This document shows, piece by piece, positions 1 through 5,342 of a stretch of DNA of 6,013 bases. Source of the DNA: UBA1038 sp964480995. GTDB lineage: Bacteria; Bacillota; Clostridia; Christensenellales; Aristaeellaceae. Every line of letters starts with the position of its first letter. Positions within the stretch are counted from its first letter, which is position 1. The notes under the pieces are model-generated. The model searched no databases. It was not told the DNA's origin and saw nothing but the letters and a program-made list of their open reading frames with translations. The stretch lies in the NCBI GenBank assembly GCA_964480995.1, contig CAYZRZ010000127.1, positions 1-6,013 of the forward strand, given 5' to 3'. Made by a program: the position numbers and the translations under genes.

Positions 1-1796
1 TAGATGCCCAGGGCAGGGTGACAGGTGTGGCTGTCGGCGGCAGCGGTACCGGTTTTGCGGAGACCGCAGGGTTGGGCGCCAAAGCTCAGGACCCCGCTTT
101 TATGAACCAGTTTTCCGGGAAACAGACCCCGCTTCGCGCCGTTAAATCGGCTGCTGACAGAGGCGACAACACCATTGACGCGATTACCGCAGCCACGATC
201 ACTTCAAATACTGTGACCGGCGCTGTGAATAATATCGCTTCCAAAGTAAATGCCTACTTGAACCCCGATAACGGCGCGGCTGCTGAAGGGACAACTTATA
301 CGGCGTCCGCCCAGGGTTTTGCGGGCCCTGTAGCTGTCTTTGTAACGGTAAAAGATGACGGCGTCATAACAGGGCTGCAAATCGGTGATGAAAAGTTTAA
401 TGAAACCGAAAACTATGGCGCCGGGGCGAAGGAAAGCAGCTTCACCAAACAGTTTGTGGGCAAGACGCTGCCCCTGGCTATTGAAGATATTGATGCCATC
501 AGCGGCGCTACCATCACCACCAAGGCTGTTATTGAAGCGCTGAACAAAGCCATTGAAGAAAAAGTCATTGTAGCGCCTGCAGCACCCGAAGGAACCCGCT
601 ATACCGCCAACGAAAAAGGTTTTGCCGGTCCTGTCGCGGTGTTTGTGACAGTCAAGGATGACGGCACCGTTACCGCGCTGGAGATTGGTGATGAACAGTT
701 CAATGAAACCGAAAACTATGGCGCCGGAGCGAAGGATAGCGGCTTTATCAAGCAATTCGTCGGCAAGACGCTGCCCGTAGCTATTGAAGATATTGACGCG
801 ATCAGCGGCGCGACCATCACGACGAAAGCCGTGATCGCGGCGATCAACCGCGCGTACGAAAAAAAGCTTGTGGATGCGTCAGCCCCGCAGGCTGGCCAAA
901 CACCTGAAGCCGCCCAAGTGACCGAAGCTGTGGAAGCGCCAGCCATTCCTGAGGGTGCGCGTACTGAGACATCATCCTCCAAGGGTTATGCCGGCCCTGT
1001 GGCTGTGACGATCACCTTGAATGACGACAATACAATCGCGTCCCTGTCAGTCGGTGACGCGGACTTCGCGGAGACGGATGGACTTGGCANNNNNNNNNNN
1101 NNNNNNNNNNNNNNNNNNNNNNNNNNNNNNNNNNNNNNNNNNNNNNNNNNNNNNNNNNNNNNNNNNNNNNNNNNNNNNNNNNNNNNNNNCGACGGGAAGA
1201 CCGCGACATCCTCTTCCAAGGGTTACGCCGGCCCTGTGGCTGTGACGATCACCTTGAATGACGACAATACGATCGCGTCCCTGTCAGTCGGTGACGCGGA
1301 CTTCGCGGAGACGGATGGACTTGGCAGCAGGACGAAGGACGCGGAGTTCACCGACCGTTTCATCGGCAAGAAGGTTCCGCTGGCTGACGGCGACGTGGAT
1401 GTGCTGGCCGGAGCGACTGTAACCAGCCGGGCTGTCATCAAGGCTGTGAACAAGGCAGCCGAGGTTCTGGGTATCACCGCCAAAGAGACGGTTGATGAGA
1501 GTACCGCGCCGGCGGGAGAAGCAAAGGCTTCTGCTCAGGGCTACAAAGGACCCATAGCAGTTACGCTGACGCTGAACGCCGACTATACGATCAAGACGCT
1601 GGTTATCGGAGACGAGAACTTTAAAGAGACCGTCCATATCGGCGCAAAGGTGTTGGATAAAGAATTTGCGGAGCAGTTTATCGGGAAAAAAGTTCCCCTC
1701 AAAGAAGGCGACGCGGATACGATCACAAATGCTACTGTCAGCAGCCTGGCCGTCATTGAAGCGATCAATTTGGCCGCGGCTCAGCTGATGAAATAA
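1..1796 (+). CDS. Multi-domain FMN-binding protein, probable RnfG equivalent (5' partial, contains assembly gap)
   Basis: This is a probable extracytoplasmic flavoprotein of the Rnf complex, built from at least six tandem FMN_bind (RnfG/NqrC-type) modules. Frame 3 is open from the window edge: the codons before the GTG at 18 read D-A-Q-G-R and complete the start of a module, so that GTG is internal and the true start, with any signal peptide or membrane anchor, lies upstream. Counting from codon 18, the motifs at the expected FMN-attachment threonine are TAAT (T60), SGAT (T165), SGAT (T266), AGAT (T467) and TNAT (T573); the equivalent in R4 falls in the N gap. Modules show G-[FY]-x-G-P starts and a GxGAK/GLG-type turn, with Ala/Pro/Glu-rich linkers (about 182-194, 282-316, 486-502). 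No cysteines are visible, so it is not a cytochrome. It lies 36 bp upstream of rnfC, and no rnfG occupies its usual place. In RnfG and NqrC the final threonine of this motif is joined to FMN by ApbE. An accessory flavoprotein alongside a true rnfG elsewhere remains possible. Confidence 0.88.
   Translation, partial: DAQGRVTGVAVGGSGTGFAETAGLGAKAQDPAFMNQFSGKQTPLRAVKSAADRGDNTIDAITAATITSNTVTGAVNNIASKVNAYLNPDNGAAAEGTTYTASAQGFAGPVAVFVTVKDDGVITGLQIGDEKFNETENYGAGAKESSFTKQFVGKTLPLAIEDIDAISGATITTKAVIEALNKAIEEKVIVAPAAPEGTRYTANEKGFAGPVAVFVTVKDDGTVTALEIGDEQFNETENYGAGAKDSGFIKQFVGKTLPVAIEDIDAISGATITTKAVIAAINRAYEKKLVDASAPQAGQTPEAAQVTEAVEAPAIPEGARTETSSSKGYAGPVAVTITLNDDNTIASLSVGDADFAETDGLGXXXXXXXXXXXXXXXXXXXXXXXXXXXXXXXXXXDGKTATSSSKGYAGPVAVTITLNDDNTIASLSVGDADFAETDGLGSRTKDAEFTDRFIGKKVPLADGDVDVLAGATVTSRAVIKAVNKAAEVLGITAKETVDESTAPAGEAKASAQGYKGPIAVTLTLNADYTIKTLVIGDENFKETVHIGAKVLDKEFAEQFIGKKVPLKEGDADTITNATVSSLAVIEAINLAAAQLMK
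3..239 (+). repeat. FMN_bind module R1 (RnfG-like, start cut by window edge)
   Basis: This is the first visible module. It contains an ETAGLGAK turn, a QFSGK segment and a D-A-I-T-A-A-T-I-T-S motif ending near residue 64 (counting from codon 18). It has an insertion of about ten residues (A-D-R-G-D-N region) before the attachment motif that R2-R6 lack. That spacing and the T-I-T-S-N-T-V-T-x-A-V-N tail look most like a clostridial RnfG C-terminal domain, from memory of the family. The glycine of SGAT is replaced by alanine, but the acceptor threonine (T60) is present. About a dozen residues of the module lie upstream of the window. Confidence 0.75.
297..557 (+). repeat. FMN_bind module R2
   Basis: This module covers residues 94-180 of the multi-FMN_bind protein. 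It starts with G-F-A-G-P-V-A-V and holds a canonical D-A-I-S-G-A-T-I-T-T flavinylation motif with acceptor T165. It is a close paralogue of R3: I count 67 identical residues of 79 in the core, with a repeat period of 101 codons. The DNA differs at many third positions, so this duplication is older than the R4/R5 pair. Confidence 0.85.
600..860 (+). repeat. FMN_bind module R3
   Basis: This module covers residues 195-281, with a canonical SGAT motif (acceptor T266). It is the close protein paralogue of R2, including the shared N-E-T-E-N-Y-G-A-G-A-K turn. A longer linker of about 35 residues follows (roughly 282-316), rich in Ala, Pro, Glu and Gln, which looks like a flexible spacer between two subgroups of modules. 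Confidence 0.85.
969..1088 (+). repeat. FMN_bind module R4, N-terminal half only (rest in assembly gap)
   Basis: This module begins at T318 (T-S-S-S-K-G-Y-A-G-P) and is visible up to the G-L-G turn at residue 357, where the N run starts. Its attachment motif cannot be seen. The visible DNA is almost identical to the start of R5: aligning 970-1089 with 1207-1326, I find four mismatches (at 974, 977, 988 and 1034) in 120 bases. Confidence 0.85.
1090..1189. other. Assembly gap, exactly 100 N
   Basis: The run of N is exactly 100 bases, the conventional placeholder for a scaffold gap of unknown size. It falls inside the repeat region of the multi-FMN_bind gene, with almost identical 120-base sequences on both sides, so repeat collapse is the likely cause. 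R4 and R5 start only 79 codons apart as drawn, whereas other neighbouring modules are about 101-122 codons apart. Finishing R4 alone would therefore need roughly 170-230 bases, and whole extra modules could also be missing. Confidence 0.95.
1206..1469 (+). repeat. FMN_bind module R5
   Basis: This module covers residues 397-484 as numbered across the gap. Its first 120 bases nearly duplicate R4. The attachment motif is D-V-L-A-G-A-T-V-T-S with acceptor T467, where alanine replaces the usual Ser/Thr at the first motif position. The reading frame resumes cleanly after the gap. The linker that follows (about 486-502) is rich in Thr, Glu, Ala and Pro. Confidence 0.85.
1524..1790 (+). repeat. FMN_bind module R6 (C-terminal)
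   Basis: This is the last module, residues 503-591, beginning A-S-A-Q-G-Y-K-G-P and ending two codons before the stop. It is the most diverged in the visible set. Its attachment motif is D-T-I-T-N-A-T-V-S-S, so the acceptor threonine (T573) is kept but Gly is replaced by Asn. The Q-F-I-G-K-K-V-P-L segment matches R5 closely, which suggests R5 and R6 are from the same subgroup. Confidence 0.8.
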
Positions 1797-1816
1797 ACTG
1801 CAGTGGATAGAAGTTG

Positions 1817-1835
1817 AAAGGCGGGATAAATCTTG
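1817..1835 (+). promoter_or_regulatory. Ribosome binding site and TTG start of rnfC
   Basis: An AAAGGCGGG Shine-Dalgarno-like stretch (1817-1825) precedes a TTG at 1833-1835. An in-frame TAA at 1827-1829 excludes any upstream start, and translation from the TTG gives the conserved RnfC opening F-R-G-G-I-H-P. The TTG is therefore the only sensible start. The 36-base spacer after the FMN_bind gene shows a CTGCAG palindrome but no terminator hairpin. Confidence 0.8.
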
Positions 1836-3161
1836 AGGAAATTTACTTTCCGCGGCGGCATTCATCCGCTGCATGATGTTCATGAGGGCAAGAGCGCTAC
1901 GCGCAGCAAGCCGATCCGTCACTTTGTGGCAAAAACGGTGTCGATCCCGATGGACATGCATATCGGAGCGCCCAGCAAGCCGATTGTTAAGGCGGGGGAT
2001 CGGGTTTTAATGGGCCAGATTATCGCGGAAGCGGTCGGCGGAATCGGCGTGCCGGTTCATGCCAGCGTATCGGGTACTGTGAAGGCGGTTGGCGAGAAGC
2101 CGATGCTGAAAAGGGCGCCCAGCATGTGCATCGATATTGAAAATGACGGGCTGGATGAGTGGGCCCCGCTGTCCGCTCTGGGGAACGTGGAGAAGGCGGA
2201 TCCCTCAAAGATCATTCCTGCTGTGAAAGCCGCCGGCATCTGCGGCATGGGCGGAGCCTGTTTCCCCACCCATGTAAAGCTTTCTCCGCCTGCCGGCACA
2301 AAAGTGGATACCATCATTTTGAACGGCGCAGAGTGTGAAACCTATCTGACCGCCGATTATCGGCTGATGCTCGAGCAGCCTGAACGCATCGTCGATGGAC
2401 TGCGCGCCGCTATGCGTGCCATGGGTGTCACCCGCGGACTGATCGGCATTGAAGACAACAAAAAAGAAGCCATTGAGGCAATGACAAAGGAAGCCTCCGG
2501 CCGTGAAGGCGTCGAAGTGTGCACCTTAAAAACGAAATATCCGCAGGGCGGTGAAAAGCAGCTGATCAAGGCGCTGCTGAAGCGTGAAGTGCCCTCAGGC
2601 GGTCTGCCCGCGGACGCGGGTGTCGTGGTGCTGAATGTCGGCACAGCGTCAGCGATTGCTGATGCCGTAGCGGAGGGTAAGCCGCTGATCAGCCGCGTAA
2701 CCACTGTGACAGGCTGTGTGAAGGAACCGGACAATCTGCTGCTTCGTATCGGTACGTCTGTCAGCGACGCGGTCGAGAACTGCGGCGGTTACACAAAGGC
2801 CCCGGGCAAAATATTCTTTGGCGGCAGCATGACGGGATCCTGCGTGCCCAATGATACGGTCAGCGTGACCAAGGCGAATAACGGCATCGTTGTATACGAC
2901 GAAGCCGATGCGAAGATGCCGGAAGAAAATCCATGCATTCGCTGCGGACGCTGCGTGTATGCATGCCCGGTTTCACTCAATCCCATGGCCATGAAGCAGG
3001 CTTATGAGCTGGGCAAGATAGATGAACTGGAGAGCAAGCTGCACGTAATGGATTGTATTTTGTGCGGCGCGTGCTCCTATATCTGCCCTGCCCGCCAATA
3101 TCTGACCCCTGTGTTTAAGGATGCCAAGGATATCAGTGCGGCAAGGAGGGCAAGCAAGTGA
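1833..3161 (+). CDS. rnfC: Electron transport complex subunit RnfC
   Basis: RnfC is the peripheral cytoplasmic subunit that exchanges electrons with NAD(H) in the Rnf complex. The 442-residue protein opens with the G-G-I-H-P signature (8-12), followed by a barrel-type N-terminal region (about 38-90). The NuoF-like nucleotide/flavin region holds G-I-C-G-M-G-G-A-C-F-P-T-H at 135-147 and L-N-G-A-E-C-E at 163-169, then P-Q-G-G-E-K-Q-L at 237-244 and a V-P-S-G-G-L-P segment at 253-259. Two 4Fe-4S motifs close the protein: Cys368/371/374/378 and Cys408/411/414/418, both C-x2-C-x2-C-x3-C-P. The length fits the compact clostridial form, without the long Ala/Lys-rich tail of many proteobacterial RnfC proteins. 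The gene starts at TTG and overlaps rnfD by 4 bases. NAD+ specificity is family knowledge, not something the sequence proves. Confidence 0.97.
   Translation: MRKFTFRGGIHPLHDVHEGKSATRSKPIRHFVAKTVSIPMDMHIGAPSKPIVKAGDRVLMGQIIAEAVGGIGVPVHASVSGTVKAVGEKPMLKRAPSMCIDIENDGLDEWAPLSALGNVEKADPSKIIPAVKAAGICGMGGACFPTHVKLSPPAGTKVDTIILNGAECETYLTADYRLMLEQPERIVDGLRAAMRAMGVTRGLIGIEDNKKEAIEAMTKEASGREGVEVCTLKTKYPQGGEKQLIKALLKREVPSGGLPADAGVVVLNVGTASAIADAVAEGKPLISRVTTVTGCVKEPDNLLLRIGTSVSDAVENCGGYTKAPGKIFFGGSMTGSCVPNDTVSVTKANNGIVVYDEADAKMPEENPCIRCGRCVYACPVSLNPMAMKQAYELGKIDELESKLHVMDCILCGACSYICPARQYLTPVFKDAKDISAARRASK
3143..3150 (+). promoter_or_regulatory. Strong ribosome binding site of rnfD
   Basis: AAGGAGGG lies seven bases before the GTG at 3158. 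It decides for this GTG as the rnfD start, in a GTGA overlap with the rnfC stop codon, and suggests efficient initiation rather than mere readthrough coupling. Confidence 0.85.
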
Positions 3162-4114
3162 GTTTGCGAATTTCTACAGGCCCCCATGTTTTGACCAAGG
3201 AGAGCACGCAGACTCTGATGCTGGATGTGCTGATCGCCCTGGCCCCCGTTACGGTTGCGGGTGTTTACCTCTTTGGTACGAAGGCTGCCTGGGTTTTGTG
3301 CGTGTCTGTGATCAGCGCGATACTCAGTGAATTCATCTGGCAGAAGCTGATGAAGAAAAAAAGCACGCTGAGTGATCTGTCAGCCGTGGTTACCGGTCTG
3401 ATTTTAGGTCTGAATCTTCCCTCCGGCGCGCCGCTCTGGATGGCGGCCGTCGGCAGCGCTGTCTCTGTTATTCTGGTGAAGCAGCTGTTTGGCGGGATCG
3501 GTCACAACTTCATGAACCCCGCCATGTTTGGCCGCGCCTTCCTCCTGGCTTCCTGGCCTGCCCGGATGACCAGCTTTCTGCTGCCTGAGCGGCTGCTGGG
3601 ATCATCACAGGCGGCTTTTGGGATCGACGCCGTCTCCGGCGCAACGCCCCTTGTTCCCCAGAAGCTCGGCATCACGCCCGATATTGACCTGAGCGATCTG
3701 TTTCTGGGCAACATCCCGGGATCCATCGGTGAGGTTTGCAAGATTGCCATCATCATCGGCTTTGTATACCTGCTGGTCGTCAAGGTCATCTCCTGGCATA
3801 TCCCTGTATTCTTTGTTGGCACGGTAGCCCTCTTCACCTGGCTGATCGGCGGGGATCCGCTGGTGGCGGTTCTGTCAGGCGGCGTGATGTTTGGCGCTGT
3901 GTTCATGGCCACAGATTACGCGACCAACCCGATGCTGAAACTGGGGCAGTCGATCTTTGCTGTCGGATGCGGTGCCATGGTGGTCATTATCCGCTCGTGG
4001 GGCAATTACCCCGAAGGCGTTACCTACGCGATCCTCTTTATGAACTGCGTGACTCCCCTGATTGACCGCTTTACAAGCAGAAGAGTGTATGGGACGGTGA
4101 AAAAGCATGGCTAA
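3158..4114 (+). CDS. rnfD: Electron transport complex subunit RnfD
   Basis: RnfD is an integral membrane subunit of the NqrB/RnfD family that carries a covalently bound FMN. The 318-residue product starts at GTG with S-L-R-I-S-T-G-P-H, matching the conserved S/G-P-H opening. Hydrophobic segments lie at about 21-40, 43-61, 74-87, 92-108, 195-211, 215-231, 235-251, 265-279 and 287-303. The conserved N-F-M-N-P-A-M-F-G-R segment is at 117-126. D-A-V-S-G-A-T-P at 157-164 is the flavinylation motif, with Thr163 the expected acceptor for FMN attached by an ApbE-type transferase. M-A-T-D at 250-253 fits the conserved late loop. The stop overlaps the rnfE start by eight bases, which leaves no room for rnfG at its usual position. 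Confidence 0.96.
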   Translation: MSLRISTGPHVLTKESTQTLMLDVLIALAPVTVAGVYLFGTKAAWVLCVSVISAILSEFIWQKLMKKKSTLSDLSAVVTGLILGLNLPSGAPLWMAAVGSAVSVILVKQLFGGIGHNFMNPAMFGRAFLLASWPARMTSFLLPERLLGSSQAAFGIDAVSGATPLVPQKLGITPDIDLSDLFLGNIPGSIGEVCKIAIIIGFVYLLVVKVISWHIPVFFVGTVALFTWLIGGDPLVAVLSGGVMFGAVFMATDYATNPMLKLGQSIFAVGCGAMVVIIRSWGNYPEGVTYAILFMNCVTPLIDRFTSRRVYGTVKKHG

Positions 4115-4745
4115 GAACAATCAGCTCAGAGGGGTATTTGTCAACGGTATATTTAATGAAAATCCGGTTTTCAGGCTAGTGCTGGGTACCTGCCCAACCA
4201 TCGCTGTGACGACAAGCGTATCAAACGGCATCGGCATGGGCCTGGCGGCCACCCTGGTCTTGCTGGGATCCAACCTGGTCATCTCGGCCTTACGGAATTT
4301 TATCCCCAGCAAGGTACGCATTCCTGCTTACATGGTGGTTATCAGTACCTTTGTGACGATCATCCAGCTGCTGATGCAGGCCTTTGTGCCTTCGCTGTAT
4401 GAGGCCCTGGGCATCTTTCTGCCGCTGATCGTGGTAAACTGTATTATTCTTGCGCGCGCGGAAGCATTTGCGGGAAAGAACGCTGTCATGCCTTCCATTG
4501 CTGATGGCATCGGCATGGGCGTTGGCTTTACGCTGGCGCTGGTGATGATTGCCGTGATCCGCGAGTTCTTCGGCACCGGGAGCATCATGGGCTTCCAGTT
4601 GATGGGGGCATCTTTCGAGCCTGTGCTTCTGTTCGTTCTGGCTCCCGGCGGATTCCTGGTGTTTGGCCTGCTTCTCGGTATCATCAACGCCATTGTTGAC
4701 AAGAGAAAGGCCTCTAAAGCAAACAAGGAGGTAAAGGCGGCATGA
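4107..4745 (+). CDS. rnfE: Electron transport complex subunit RnfE
   Basis: RnfE is an integral membrane subunit of the NqrD/RnfE family, paired with RnfA in an inverted arrangement in the core of the complex. The 212-residue protein has about six hydrophobic segments. The N-terminal E-N-P-V-F-R-L-V-L-G-T-C-P-T (18-31) carries Cys29, and L-P-L-I-V-V-N-C (105-112) carries Cys112. In the family these positions, with the matching pair in RnfA, hold an iron centre buried in the membrane. G-I-G-M-G occurs twice, at 41-45 and 134-138. The ATG at 4107 lies inside the end of rnfD, and its Shine-Dalgarno is weak (around GGGACGG), so translation is probably coupled to rnfD. The charged Lys-rich tail probably lies at the cytoplasmic face. 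Confidence 0.96.
   Translation: MAKNNQLRGVFVNGIFNENPVFRLVLGTCPTIAVTTSVSNGIGMGLAATLVLLGSNLVISALRNFIPSKVRIPAYMVVISTFVTIIQLLMQAFVPSLYEALGIFLPLIVVNCIILARAEAFAGKNAVMPSIADGIGMGVGFTLALVMIAVIREFFGTGSIMGFQLMGASFEPVLLFVLAPGGFLVFGLLLGIINAIVDKRKASKANKEVKAA
4725..4731 (+). promoter_or_regulatory. Ribosome binding site of rnfA
   Basis: AAGGAGG lies ten bases before the ATG at 4742, within the end of rnfE. The start and stop overlap as ATGA. Confidence 0.8.
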
Positions 4746-5332
4746 GGTTAGCAGATATCGGGGTCTTCCTGTTCTTTGTCAATGCTGCCTTCAGCAACAA
4801 CTTCATTTTTTCCCGTTTCCTTGGCAACTGTCCCTATCTTGGGGTTTCAACAAAGCTTGAGACAGCCACGGGCATGGGTGTAGCGGTCATATTTGTGATG
4901 AGCCTTGCCTCCATGTTCTGCTATCTGGTGTATCAATATATCCTGATCCCGCTGGGGCTGAAGTATCTGGAAACCATCGCCTTCATCCTCCTGATCGCCG
5001 CGCTGGTACAATTCATTGAAATGTTCATGAAGAAGTCACTGCCCTCTTTGTATGAATCTCTGGGCATTTACCTGCCCCTGATCACGACAAACTGCGCCGT
5101 GCTGGGCGTCGCGCTGGTCAATATGAACAGCAATTACAACCTGCTTGAGTCGGTTCTGAGCGGTATGTTTGGCGGCGTCGGCTTCCTTCTGGCTATCGTT
5201 CTGATGGCGGGCGTGCGTGAGCGCCTTGAAAACTCGGATATCCCCAAGGCATTCAAGGGCTTCCCCATCAGCCTTGTCATCGCCAGCTTCATGGCTGTTG
5301 CGTTCATGGGCTTTGGCGGCCTTGTGAAGTGA
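4742..5332 (+). CDS. rnfA: Electron transport complex subunit RnfA
   Basis: RnfA is an integral membrane subunit of the NqrE/RnfA family and the partner of RnfE in the membrane core. The 196-residue protein has about six hydrophobic segments. It carries the family signatures N-N-F-I-F-S-R-F-L-G-N-C-P (19-31, Cys30), T-G-M-G (43-46) and L-P-L-I-T-T-N-C (111-118, Cys118). Together with Cys29 and Cys112 of RnfE these give the four cysteines expected to ligate the intramembrane iron-sulfur or iron site that carries electrons across the membrane. RnfA and RnfE also share a P-S-L-Y-E-x-L-G-I-[FY]-L-P-L-I segment, as expected for ancient paralogues. Length is normal for the family. The gene overlaps rnfE by four bases and ends ten bases before rnfB. 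Confidence 0.97.
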   Translation: MRLADIGVFLFFVNAAFSNNFIFSRFLGNCPYLGVSTKLETATGMGVAVIFVMSLASMFCYLVYQYILIPLGLKYLETIAFILLIAALVQFIEMFMKKSLPSLYESLGIYLPLITTNCAVLGVALVNMNSNYNLLESVLSGMFGGVGFLLAIVLMAGVRERLENSDIPKAFKGFPISLVIASFMAVAFMGFGGLVK

Positions 5333-5335
5333 GGA
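5331..5335 (+). promoter_or_regulatory. Ribosome binding site of rnfB
   Basis: GAGGA overlaps the rnfA stop codon and ends seven bases before the ATG at 5343. It supports this ATG, which gives a normal RnfB N-terminal membrane helix. Confidence 0.65.
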
Positions 5336-5342
5336 AACAAGG

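Noticed and set aside
18..20. GTG at 18 as the start of the FMN_bind gene
   Set aside because: The frame is open to the window edge and the codons before it (D-A-Q-G-R) continue an FMN_bind module, so this is an internal valine.
204..982. Overlapping minus-strand open frames (204-755, 716-982)
   Set aside because: They are antisense to the FMN_bind repeats. Similar antisense frames recur because the sense modules repeat.
1089..1191. Reading frame continuity across the N run as evidence that the gap length is correct
   Set aside because: The gap has a conventional placeholder length. Frame agreement occurs by chance one time in three and says nothing about true size.
297..1790. Direct repeats as a CRISPR array or mobile element
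   Set aside because: The repeats are in frame, about 300 bases long and encode a conserved domain. There are no spacers, inverted ends or transposase.
1797..1832. Possible terminator or separate promoter between the FMN_bind gene and rnfC
   Set aside because: Only a CTGCAG palindrome is visible, with no GC-rich hairpin followed by a T run, and the 36-base spacer is short for a full promoter. Co-transcription is simpler.
1284..1961. Long minus-strand open frame of 225 codons across the end of the FMN_bind gene and start of rnfC
   Set aside because: It runs antisense to two well-supported genes, has no recognisable domain and crosses their boundary. It is a shadow of the coding bias.
3121..3330. 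Plus-strand open frame across the rnfC/rnfD junction
   Set aside because: It is an alternative frame over the end of RnfC and the start of RnfD, with no recognisable feature.
3502..3912. Minus-strand open frame within rnfD, and others antisense to rnfC, rnfE and rnfA
   Set aside because: Low-complexity Thr/Pro/Arg-rich translations lying wholly opposite conserved membrane proteins; no support as genes.
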